A stretch of 64,000 bases of DNA from Zanthoxylum bungeanum. Its lineage: Eukaryota > Streptophyta > Magnoliopsida > Sapindales > Rutaceae. The number at the start of each line of letters is the position of its first letter. The stretch's first letter is position 1. Both the position numbers and the translations under genes were made by a program. The DNA lies in assembly GCA_019454045.1 (NCBI GenBank), contig SKCR01032770.1, forward strand, positions 186,001 to 250,000, in the 5' to 3' direction. Shown here piece after piece: positions 12,658 to 21,732 of the stretch. The notes beneath the pieces are model-generated. The model ran no database searches. It was given only the letters and a program-made list of their open reading frames with translations, and was not told the DNA's origin.

Positions 12658-12986
12658 AGTGGAAACTCATTACACAGCTATATCAAAACAACAATTCCAC
12701 TTGGTTAGTCAAAAATTTCAAACAGAAAATAAATTTTTTTTCAAATTTTATAAAAATACACAAAATAACAACAAAAGCAAAAATAACAAAAACAAATAAA
12801 AACAAGTAAGTTAAATATTCCCTCCCCAAACGTAATCGAGATATTGTCCCCAGTGTCTGAAAAAGAAGAAGAAGAGTTTAGAAGATATCACCTAGTTAGC
12901 GCGGATTTGACAATTATAGCTATAATTAAAAATTACTGATTAAGATCTAATTCCAATTTACGCTTCTTGCCATGATTGCTATCAGA

Positions 12987-13577
12987 TCATTTCACCTTGG
13001 AAACAATAGGGTTGACTTTTGGTTCACAAACTAAGAGTTGGTCAATTAATTCTTCGGCTTTTCTCACAGTTAGGAATATATCTTTTACCGGTTTAGAGAT
13101 GAACCCGTGTTTGTTAGCATCTGTAAGAAATACAAAAAGAAAATCAAAAAATTCATCCACATTAAATAGTCCAATGGGTTTATGGTTGATGTTCAAGTTA
13201 ACTATACAGCATCCGTGAATATTTCTTCCAACGGTCTAGCCCACCTGGTAAAGCAATGAAAGTATCAGCATGATTGATCATTTCAATGAGTTGTTTGGAC
13301 ATGCCTGAGACAATGCACTCCTCTCTATTTGAGTTTCCGATGAGGTTTACATTTGCTAATGGTTTTGAAATGATCCCCAAAACATGGCTTCCACCTTCCT
13401 ACACGGATTTTGAAACACATCTCATTAATCCAAGATTGCCACTGCCGTATATAAGTGCATATTTCGTTCCGCTATGACTCTCCCCAATTCTATTGTGACC
13501 TCAAAAAATTCTGTCACGGATTTAGATCCACAAAGTATACAGATATGAGTAACTCGTCGCTTGGAAGTTGTTTCCAT
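12987..13577 (-). pseudogene. LOG-like: LOG-like cytokinin phosphoribohydrolase pseudogene, intronless
   Basis: LOG enzymes release active cytokinin bases from their nucleotides in the cytosol. On the minus strand, translation from ATG 13577 gives METTSKRR, then HICILCGSKS (family ICVFCGSSSG), ELGRVIAERN, a broken nucleotide loop GSGNLGLM (family GGGSVGLMG), EGGSHVLGIISKPL, HADTFIALPGG (family DAFIALPGG), LEEIFT in a shifted frame, KPIGLFNVDEFFD and FISKPVKDIF, ending at TGA 12989-12987. The span of about 197 codons is close to the family's ~215. Defects are frameshifts near the glycine-rich loop and just after PGG, a TAG where Trp is expected (AVWLT-like context), another shift before NINHKP, and loss of the RKAEMAR motif. 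No introns interrupt it, whereas plant LOG genes normally have several. It lies inside the Athila-type element. The family call is firm; the capture route is inferred. Confidence 0.85.
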
Positions 13578-13630
13578 TTCTCTCTTATCTTGAATTTTTA
13601 TCTGGATATGTCAAAGAGAGAAATGACGAG

Positions 13631-13642
13631 TTGAATTTATAG
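13631..13642 (-). promoter_or_regulatory. TATA box upstream of LOG-like pseudogene
   Basis: Minus-strand CTATAAATTCAA lies about 55-65 bp before ATG 13577, followed by a CT-rich leader (CATTTCTCTCTTTGAC). Spacing fits a Pol II core promoter with a 5' UTR of about 30 nt. If real, the captured copy kept or acquired its own promoter, which a simple cDNA capture would not bring. Confidence 0.45.
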
Positions 13643-14048
13643 ATTATGAAAAGGGGGAGTAATAATACACTAGTACCTGCCAAATGACAATTATTAGATG
13701 AACGTTAAAATAAATCGTGAACGTCAAAAAGTATAGATTTTTTTGGATAAAATAAAGTAAATCAAGATAGAAAAGAACATCAAAGTAATTATTTAAGGCA
13801 ACAAAATTGTGTACGCAATACGCTACTCACTTGGTATATATATCCACTAGGATGCGTCTCAAGAGTCCATTCCTTACTCAGCCATCTCTAATTAATTAAA
13901 TCCTGTTATTGCGAATGTCAAATATCATTCCTTGATATCTTCTGTTTTGTTCTGCCTTAATTGCTCTTTTTGTGTTTTTCCCTATAAAAATAACACACAA
14001 AATCAAAAAATCTACAACATGTGTACGCAAAATAAAAATAGTTATAAA

Positions 14049-14052
<4 letters not shown>

Positions 14053-14111
<59 letters not shown>
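14053..14111. repeat. (AT)n microsatellite
   Basis: About 29 uninterrupted AT dinucleotides. It generates Tyr-Ile repeat frames on both strands, which are not genes. Confidence 0.97.
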
Positions 14112-14113
<2 letters not shown>

Positions 14114-14670
14114 TTACAGGGGTTGTCTCCCTACTAGCGCTAAATTTAACGTCTTCAGCCAGAAGTGATTGAAGATAATCTTTCAAGGAGGCTTCAGCGT
14201 GGTTTTGGACGTCCGAGTGAAGACAATCGTCTCTTCCAACGATGAGGTGGCCAAAAGGATTTTGTATCATTCAGTGCTCGTGCCACCTTCTTAAACTTTA
14301 TCGCTCCAGTGGTTCCTGAAAGAAAAGAAAATGAATCAGGAGGTCTCGTATGATGCTTGACTTTGAATGGGAGTGCATTTCTGTCAAGCTTTTGGGCGGT
14401 GTTCTTGATGTGTACTCCCCAATACAGTGACGTTTCTCCTGAAGTCATGAGATTTTCAATATGGTTAGACATTTGCTATTTCATTTTTCCTTCATTTGCT
14501 CCAATTTTTCTTCACATATATAATTTAATATTTCCTCGTTTAGCTATTCATTTATGCAATGCTTGCTCTACGATCTTGATTTTGAGGATGCAGAGTTTCA
14601 TCCACATTTTTTGGTGTGGTTGGTACAGACAACTCTGCTAATTATTTCTCCTCAAAGACTGAAGAATGTT

Positions 14671-15262
14671 CTAAATCAAGTTAAGATTTTTCTTGTTCGG
14701 ACTTCTGAACTGATACCTCTGTCTCAGACTCATCCCTATTAAAGTGTCATCATGAAACTCAAAGGTTGTTTCAGTATTATCTGAAAATGTTCCGTGAGCT
14801 ACGTTGTTTTGGTGTTCAGCTAATTGTCTTAATTGATCTGTCAGTTTCTGAGTAGTTGCCGCTTGACTCTGAAGCTTGTCATCCAACTATTTGTCTCTTT
14901 TCTTGAGCCAATCTGTGAGCATGTCAATCATCTGATCTTCCTCTGATGGTTCTGGTGCTTGAGGAGGATCCTAAGTAAATGGGATAAGATGGAAAATATG
15001 GTTAAGTGAAATATGTTGGTTCTGTATATGAAGGTCTCTGATAATTCTGCCACCCCGAATTATAGTTGAACATGCAATGATCGCTAGAGTGGTTACCATT
15101 ACATACCTCACATCTTCTGGAATGGTTGAGCAAATGTTGTGTTACTAGTCTCCTACATCCAGTGATACTTGATGGGCTGGACAACAGACCTCAGAAAACC
15201 GGACTGTGTCTCCCTAATATGGGTTGTATCTTCACCTCTTAAAGATCGTAATGCTTCCATTG
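14671..15262 (-). pseudogene. Athila-type gag remnant (zinc knuckle and tail)
   Basis: Minus-strand pieces of a gypsy capsid/nucleocapsid protein. The zinc finger reads CEVCNGNHSSDHC (C-x2-C-x4-H-x4-C) near 15090-15130, followed by YNSGWQNYQRPSY. After a shift there is a glutamine-rich helical segment, DDKLQSQAATTQKLTDQLRQ, near 14820-14886. This order fits Athila gag. The N-terminal capsid is missing or unrecognisable, and stops separate the pieces. It sits between the tRNA-Asp primer site and the LOG-like pseudogene. Confidence 0.65.
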
Positions 15263-15389
15263 CCCAATAGTGATCTATTTTTCAACCACCTGAAAAATAA
15301 AAGAAAGAAATAAAATCACAAATAAAAAATAAAAAAAATTAGATACAAGTAAAATATATAACTTCAAAATTAATAATGCAAAAATTAAG

Positions 15390-15407
15390 TCCCTGACAAC
15401 GGTGCCA
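15390..15407 (-). other. Primer-binding site for tRNA-Asp
   Basis: The minus strand reads TGGCACCGTTGTCAGGGA, two transitions away from the complement of the plant tRNA-Asp 3' end (TGGCGCCGTTGCCGGGGA). It lies six bases inside the LTR boundary at 15414 and fixes the element's orientation as minus. Confidence 0.9.
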
Positions 15408-15413
15408 AAAACT

Positions 15414-17006
15414 TGATCAGTGAACACACATGTAACACAAGCGCATGTATCGCACAAATAGTATAAAAATATCGATCCCATGAGGACTTATTTATGCTAC
15501 TTATTAATTGTTGATTCAATTTATTTACAGATATCTAATTGAGGTGAGAAGGGAATGGTTGTTGATTTGGTTGGTTGAAGTAGGATTTGCTAAATATATA
15601 AATAAAAGACAACGAAAATACTAAGTAAAATAACAAAAGAAAAGACAAAACACCTAATTTTGTGACTCCATATAATAATATTCTAATGATGAATTGATTC
15701 TATTAAATATGTGTAATATACTAGTTTGTTAACTTGGAACACGAAGATATACATAAGCCTATGTCGATGATCGAATGCAAACACCCAAAGTAACCCAATT
15801 AGCTATATGTCTATGTTAATTAAGTTATCTGAATTCATTAAGTTCAAGTTCCAATTATGGCTACCCATGTCCGACAGGTATATGTCTATCCTGTAAGGAA
15901 ATCCCCCCTAAAGTGAGATCGTGTGCTATTGAATCTAAGGCTGAAACATACAATCTCTTCGTCAAGTTCGTTCTACATTTACCACATCAATCTTATTGGT
16001 GATCAGACAACAAGAAGCATTAAGGTTAAGATTCAATAAACAAGCATAATGTATTACCCATTATAATTAAATTAATTATTAAGATTATGAATATTGTGCT
16101 TCATCATTTCCCTAGGTAAAAATAAAATGCTGGGGTTTGCGGATCCATCTTTAATATTTCAAACCTAGGAATCTCACTTTTTATAATATATAAACTGACA
16201 ATATTACCCAGTTAATTTATATTCTGTATTAATTATGTCAAAACATATAAAACTACCATATAGACGGAAGTCCATTTTAGTCCAATTAAACCAGCCATAT
16301 AGATGGCAAAGTCTGTCACACAAAATCGACCATATAGATGGTAATCCACTTTTATATTTAAACCGATCATATATGCGGTATCATAGTCTGTTATTAATTA
16401 ATCCAGATTATTAGACCATCCATATAGGTGGTAATAATTTATATATTATTATATAAGTGAGGTTACCTAAATTATTATATTAAATGTTTCACTCTTTTAC
16501 CCCAACGAAAATAAATTAACTAGACATAAAAGAAAATAAAAACACAAAAACTATTATTACTGGAAATAAAAATGCATAAAAAAAATTACAGAAAATAAGA
16601 TACAGTCCTCAGATCCTTAAAAAGAACCTTAAGGAAAATATGAAAATGGAAAATGAAATCAGCTTCAATTTATAAGTAAAAATTCAGTCTGGGTGTCAAG
16701 AAGCTCTAAGAACTGCGCATCGCGGCGCATAAGTTGGCGATCACTTGGCACATGGCTTCAATAAGATTACGACACGTGGCACACGGTATACGCAATCCTC
16801 TGAGATGACGACACGTGTCGATGAAGTGGTTACGCAGTGCAACATGGAAGGAGCAGCGCGTTACGACACGTGACGTGGCTTGACACGTGGCACTGACATG
16901 GCAACACATGGCATTGACATTGCGATATGTGGCACGCGGTTATGCGGCCCACTAGGATGATGACATATGGCATGCGGCTTATGCGACCCATTGCGATGAC
17001 GACACG
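15414..17006 (-). repeat. 5' LTR of Athila-type element, truncated
   Basis: Plus-strand start TGATCAGTG adjoins the primer-binding site. It aligns with 8839-11333 after removing the nested insert there. It carries about 380 bp (roughly 15680-16040) absent from the left LTR. It stops at 17006 within a phrase (GATGACGACACG) that continues for another 250 bp in the left LTR, so the U3 start is lost. Confidence 0.85.
16733..16890. promoter_or_regulatory. CACGTG (G-box) cluster in LTR U3
   Basis: Four CACGTG cores at 16773-16778, 16812-16817 (within the 12-bp palindrome CGACACGTGTCG), 16867-16872 and 16884-16889, in repeated contexts like GACACGTGGC. The aligned left LTR keeps two (11232-11237 and 11330-11335) and has CATGTG at others. 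G-boxes bind bZIP and bHLH factors in plants; any activity here is inference. Confidence 0.6.
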
Positions 17007-17011
17007 TTAAG

Positions 17012-17384
17012 TGTTCTCATAATGCTCCAAGCATGTAGCAGCTTGTGAAGTAGTTAAATAAGCAGTCTGGCTCCGTAAATTCTTGGCATATCTAGAAGTT
17101 GTTTCAAATATGGATAAACCACTCATATTTTATTGCGATAATAATGGAGCAGTGGCGAATTCCAAGAAACCAAGAAGCCACAAACGAGGTAAGCATATTG
17201 AGAGAAAATATCACCTTATCAGGGAGATAGTGCAGAGAAAAGATGTCATTGTCACGCAGATTCCATCCGTAGACAACTCGGCTGATCCGTTTACAAATAC
17301 TTTATCGAAAATATTTTTTGAAGGTCACTTAAAAAGTTTAGGATTACATGACATGTCTCATTTGCTCTAGTTCAAGTGGGAGAT
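17012..17384 (+). pseudogene. 3' end of copia RNase H (family 3) and polypurine tract
   Basis: RNase H tail: FYCDNNGAVANSKKPRSHKR, then HIERKYHLIREIV, then VDNSADPFT, ending at TAG 17368-17370. The open part starts near 17083; upstream codons (AACEVVK, stop, AVWL) extend it to about 17030 with one stop. AAGTGGGAGAT at 17374-17384 is the polypurine tract. Everything upstream of RNase H is missing, cut at the Athila-type junction. Confidence 0.9.
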
Positions 17385-19318
17385 TGTTGAGCTATATTCC
17401 CTAGAGCTACATGTGTTGTAAAACAGAATTGATTATTGTAATAATTATAAACGCATTATTCATTTATCAAAGTTATTTAATTTAAATTGAATATTCTCCA
17501 ATTGTCTTGTTTACCTTGATTACTTTTGTACCTTCAGACTAGTGTATGTTTGATGCACAAGAGGATTTAAGTCTGAAGTTAGTAATCTAAATTTTTCATA
17601 GAGAGCAAACAGAATGGGTACTTTGTTTGTGCTTTATCTATAGCTGCGGTCCATTCTATACTTGTATAATGACCTTGATCCGGGTTCGTTCTTGTGGTGA
17701 CATGGGAATGGAGGCACCTTGTATGATATGATCAGATAGGACTAGACTAAAATAACAATGAATTTCTTTTAAATCCGTTAACCCAAGAAATTTATTTTAT
17801 CTACTAGATGGTTATATAGGGATTAATCTTAATCATGAGTGTACTACAAACTCCTGTATGTCAGACTGTGTCCTTTGATTTAATATGGTGAGGTTGGTGT
17901 AGCAGTCCCTGCCAATAACTACGTATTTTGGGGATATGATTTGGTGTGTAGCTGGGAACGTTTACATAGATATGGAATTCACTCTTTCTTTCGAGAAGTT
18001 GAAAAATCTCTTTTAAGAGTTGATTCGGGACTTGAATAATTTTGAGCGCTCAACTTTTCTATTACAAATAGAAAATATTATATTCATAATTGTAATGAAT
18101 TAATTGTTCACTATAGAATCAATGATGCTTAAGAGACAAAATATTTAGAGGGGTATAACAGACTTATGATCCGGCTCTATTTATGAGATATTCATGAAGG
18201 GCTATATCCATATATAGTGACTATATCGATAGACATCGAAGTTGTTCGGTTTATATTTTCCATCTACGATAACGAGAGTTCAACTTCAATTTTTTAGTGG
18301 AATAACGCGGAGTTAATATTTCATAATATTTAATTAAAGAGTTTAATTAATATTTCAAAATTATTGAAGCTCGGAACCGTAGGTCCACTTGGTCCCTGTG
18401 CTAGCTCGATCAACTGTAGCAAACCTAATATAATTAGATTGTTTAAAATATACTTATATTATATTTAAATATTATTAATATGATTAATAATATTTTTTCA
18501 CAAATGAAAATAATATTAAATTAGTTTACTATAATGTTTCTAATATTTTTTGATTATGAGATAATCAAATAATAATTACGAGATAATTATTACATCATAA
18601 TTGATAATGAATATTTATGAGATAATTATGATAGTATTATTTGATAATTATAAATGCATTATCAAGACAAGCCTTAATGATTTGCCAAATCATCCACCAA
18701 GTTTTTGTTAATTAGTTTTGACCTAATTACCTAACTTATTCCATTAATTAATGGATTTGGTAGATAATCCACTCAAGTGTTTTTTCCATTTAAAATGGTG
18801 AGTGGATTTTGGTGGTTGAAGTTGGAAAGAATAAATTCTCTAAATTCTCCTGTCTATAAATAGATTGATTTATTACAAAAATAATTTACACCAATTTCAA
18901 TAAAAGAGAGTTAGAGAGAAAATTCAAGCAAACACAAAAGTTGTGAGAGAGTTCAAAAAACAAGAATTTTTTTCTTAATTGTTAAGAGATAAAAATTCTA
19001 CTTGTGTTGGATATTGATCTAATTCATCTTTCCAAAAGATTTTATGTCAATATCATTTCTCTAAATAGTTTAGAGTTTGATACTTCTCCAAATAGTTTAG
19101 AGGTTGATCTTTATGAGTGAAGCTCACACTTCGGTTTGTTGGTTTCGAGATATAGCTCGGAAGATTGAGTGGTTGATTCTACAGTAGAATCTCAAAGGAA
19201 ATTCATCAAGAGTTTGGTGGAGTTCGACTTCAACAAAGGAGAAGGCAAAGAAAATTGTAAAGATCTGGTGCCACCACATCCGCTACTTTCACCGCGCAAA
19301 AGGAAATGGTTTCCTACA
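17385..19318 (+). repeat. LTR of family-3 copia (1934 bp)
   Basis: Starts TGTTGAGC after the polypurine tract and ends CCTACA. A TATA box (TCTATAAATAG) lies at 18853-18863. The sequence following the right end (ATTGACATCAAGAGTT) resembles a decayed primer-binding site (TGGTATCAGAGC). This LTR therefore has interior sequence on both sides. Confidence 0.75.
18468..18629. repeat. Hairpin cluster with GAG (and ATG) loops in LTR
   Basis: 18468-18494 has perfect 12-bp arms AATATTATTAAT around ATG. 18549-18569 has perfect 9-bp arms TTTGATTAT around GAG. 18571-18591 has 8 paired bases and one inner mismatch around GAG. 18611-18629 has 7 of 8 paired around GAG. Stems differ while the GAG centre recurs three times, paralleling the TGG series of other families. 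Confidence 0.8.
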
Positions 19319-19794
19319 ATTGACATCAAGAGTTTAAGGTTGAAAAGTTTCTTAACCCTTATTTTTTAAGTTTCAGTTTTAATAATTTATATGTGATATA
19401 GATTATTAGAATGCATGTTGTGATGATTAGGCACAATTATATTCATGAGATGAATGATTTTTAATGTTCATGTGATGAATGTTTACTTTGATTCATGTGA
19501 TGAATGTATTGCGTTGATCATTAATTTTTCCAGCTCTTATTTTTAGATTTGGGAATGCAAGACCATAAGGTCATATTCTTTCAAGTGTTGTAAGTTTATT
19601 TCTTTTGTAATAAGTTCAATTATAACACTTTTTGTAACTTGGAAGAGCCGATGTCGCAAAGAACTTATGACAGAGAAATTCCACGAAGAGCTTAACAACA
19701 TACCATAGAGAAAGATTTGAAGACCAATGGATGCCTTAGATTTATTTTACTAATTATATTAGTATAGAAAAATAATAGATTGGTTAACGTAATT
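19319..19794 (+). other. Primer-site-like start and leader of family-3 copia
   Basis: Follows the LTR with ATTGACATCAAGAGTT, then non-coding AT-rich sequence. A short phrase ATTCATGTGATGAATG, itself partly palindromic, occurs three times at about 19441-19510. No gag codons are recognisable. It ends near 19790 where chromovirus-like sequence begins. Confidence 0.5.
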
Positions 19795-20518
19795 TATGGC
19801 TGTATGTAAAACTACATTCTATTACGAGTCCGTAGAAAAAACCGGGGACCAAAACGGAGTTCGGAAGCTCCGGAACGGAGTAAATGAAGTTCTAGTGTTC
19901 AGACAGGCGTTCGAACGCCCATCAAATGCCACACAAATGTTACTCCACAGCCTAAAAAAGTTTGAACACCTGTCAAACACCACACAAGCATTTTTCAGCC
20001 CAGACCTGGGCAAATATATATAACGACCGGCAGTTTTTACTACCGCATACAGTGGTACTGTTATGTACAGGATAAAGACACATAAAATAAATTATGTTGA
20101 GACTCAATTATACTCATAGAATGACTTTAGGGACAATCGGTAGATCCCTTGAAGTCCCGAGATAAGACTGTACAATGTTTCCCTTTGGATAGCTCATGGT
20201 ATTTGGGGCGTAACTTTTTCATACGAACTCTGATTTTTTTGAATTTTATATCGTCAGAAAGCTAAGATCGAGACTTATAACTTATGCGTTGAAAATACTT
20301 CTAGATTCGGGCTAGAAATAGGTCAAAACTGCAAGTCCAAATATAGATGAATAGTGATTTTGGGGTCTAATGGAAAATTCTCAAACTTTCTACACTTTTC
20401 TCCATTTTTCTAAATATCAAATAAGACCAAGTATAAAAAGGGGTTACTATTTACCATTTTCAAAATAAAAATGAAAAAGAAGAGAAATGAAGAATGATGT
20501 GAGAGAATGAGGGAAATA

Positions 20519-20590
20519 AAGAATAGAAGAAGAATAATAATAATAATAATAATAAGAAGAAGAAGAAGAATGAGAAGAAAAAGAAAAGAT
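20519..20590. repeat. (AAT)n(AAG)n microsatellite
   Basis: Runs of AAT then AAG trinucleotides inside the chromovirus-like block, continuing as GA-rich sequence to about 20660. Confidence 0.9.
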
Positions 20591-20955
20591 GGAAAGGAAA
20601 TGAAGAAAAGAGAGAATAAAGAAGAAGAAGATGCAAAGGAGAAAACATGAGCATCTATGTACGCTTAAAGTATGAAGAAAAATCAAGAAAATGAAGGTGA
20701 GAAAACTTGACCCAAATCTTGACTTGTTTAAATTTGGAAGTATGAAGGTAGATTAGAGATGATAGAATGTTAGGGGTTGTATATTGATGGTTTATAAGTA
20801 AAGAAATGAATTATGGAGTGAAGTGTTTGAGTTTGAGAAGTTTAAAGTTTGATTTAATAATAATGGATTTGTGATTAAATGAGTAATTAGTGATGATAAA
20901 ATGGTAGTTTAGTTGATGGACAAAGACATGTGCACATGTAGATGACTGGAGAGAT

Positions 20956-21230
20956 GACGATATGTAACACCCCTAGATCCTATTTCAAGACTAGGGATGA
21001 CAAATGCCCCGAAATCCTGGTTTCAGAGCTTGGGTGGTAGCATAGATCTGCACCCCCAGTTCTAGTTTGTGGCTTGGGGGACGGCGATACGTAACGCCCC
21101 AAGACCAATAGTTTCAGAGACAGTAGTGACATGCTTTGGGAGACGGTGATACGCAATGCCCCAAGGTCAAGGATTTGCACTGTTGGCTACAGTTAGGCGT
21201 TTGGGGGGACGGTGATACGTAACGCCCTCA
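20956..21230. repeat. Four-fold GATACGTAACGCCC repeat
   Basis: Phrase (GGGGACGGTGATACGTAACGCCC-like) at about 20956, 21081, 21143 and 21208, at 62-125-bp spacing, each followed by a variant of CAAGACC/CAAGGTC. It is non-coding and located in the chromovirus-like LTR. Confidence 0.75.
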
Positions 21231-21732
21231 TACGTCAAGGTTTTCAAATACATAACAGCACAGTTATCAGATTTTTAGAAATGCAATTTTCAGAAATAGA
21301 TTCTAGAAGAGCTTTCAGAAACAAGTATTTCAAAAGAAGTTTTCAGAAAGAAAAGTTTTATTAAAGGGATTTCAGACAGAGTTTTCAGAAAAGAGATTTC
21401 ATATGAAGTGATTTTTTGAAACTTTAGTTTTAAAAACCTAATGTTTTTATTTGAGTATTTCAGTTTTCTTGTCCACTCACTTAGATTGAATAGCGATCTA
21501 ACCACCCACTCCCAATTTTCTATAGTTGCAGGTTTTTCTTGGAGGACATTCACTAGGGTTTGGAGTCCATCAGTTCAGAGTCAGAGAGCATGAGAGTCCA
21601 GTCAGAGTCAATGTAAAGTTGCATGCATACATTAGTGTTGTATAAGTCATTATAAGTGTCCGTTAAGGTGTTGGGGCCTTGTATACTTAGTATGATCGGG
21701 ATACTAGTATGCAGGGCACTACCTCTCCAGTA

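Larger units (their letters stand above)
11587..12986 (-). other. 3' non-coding interior of the Athila-type element
   Basis: The 1.4 kb between the polypurine tract and the LOG-like pseudogene. It starts with the minus-strand tract TTTGGGGGAG (near 11596-11587) and a phrase meaning 'CTCGAGGACTAGC' on that strand, typical of the pre-LTR region of Athila elements. It holds two sets of tandem repeats (listed separately). The minus-strand frame at 11701-11961 has no recognisable domain and is not called. Confidence 0.6.
8839..17006 (-). mobile_element. Pol-less Athila-type Ty3/gypsy element with host gene cargo
   Basis: Two copies of one LTR, both in minus orientation, enclose a 3.8-kb interior. 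On the minus strand the order is 5' LTR (17006-15414), primer-binding site for tRNA-Asp (15407-15390), gag remnant, LOG-like pseudogene, tandem repeats, polypurine tract (TTTGGGGGAG, near 11596-11587) and 3' LTR (11586-8839). The Asp-tRNA primer and the GGGGGAG tract next to a TGATGAACG start fit the Athila lineage. No reverse transcriptase, integrase or RNase H is visible, so the element was non-autonomous or lost pol. The right LTR lacks the last ~250 bp present in the left one, so the right edge is truncated. Confidence 0.75.
19795..21732 (+). mobile_element. Chromovirus-like (Tekay type) LTR fragment
   Basis: Non-coding block with features of Tekay-type LTRs: the phrase TTGGGGCGTAAC followed by AAAGCTAAGA (20195-20270), a GA/AAT-rich leader-like region, and the phrase GATACGTAACGCCCC in tandem. 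TTTTCAGAAA recurs many times at 21270-21420. The left end is uncertain and the right end is cut by the copia LTR fragment at 21733. Long serine/leucine frames on the minus strand at 20447-20686 come from the microsatellite. Confidence 0.5.

Noticed and set aside
13896..14270. Tyr-Ile-rich reading frames on both strands
   Set aside because: Produced by the (AT)n microsatellite at 14053-14111.
14194..14472. Minus-strand 92-codon frame next to the LOG-like pseudogene, considered as second captured gene
   Set aside because: No family recognised and no supporting start context; left as unassigned element interior.
17007..17011. TTAAG at 8834-8838 and 17007-17011 as target-site duplication of the Athila-type element
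   Set aside because: The right LTR lacks its outer ~250 bp and does not end in CA, and the flanks belong to different copia families (gag start versus RNase H), so the match is probably chance. Not excluded.
20447..20686. Ser/Leu/Phe-rich minus-strand frames resembling membrane proteins
   Set aside because: Translation of the AAT/AAG microsatellite and GA-rich tract.
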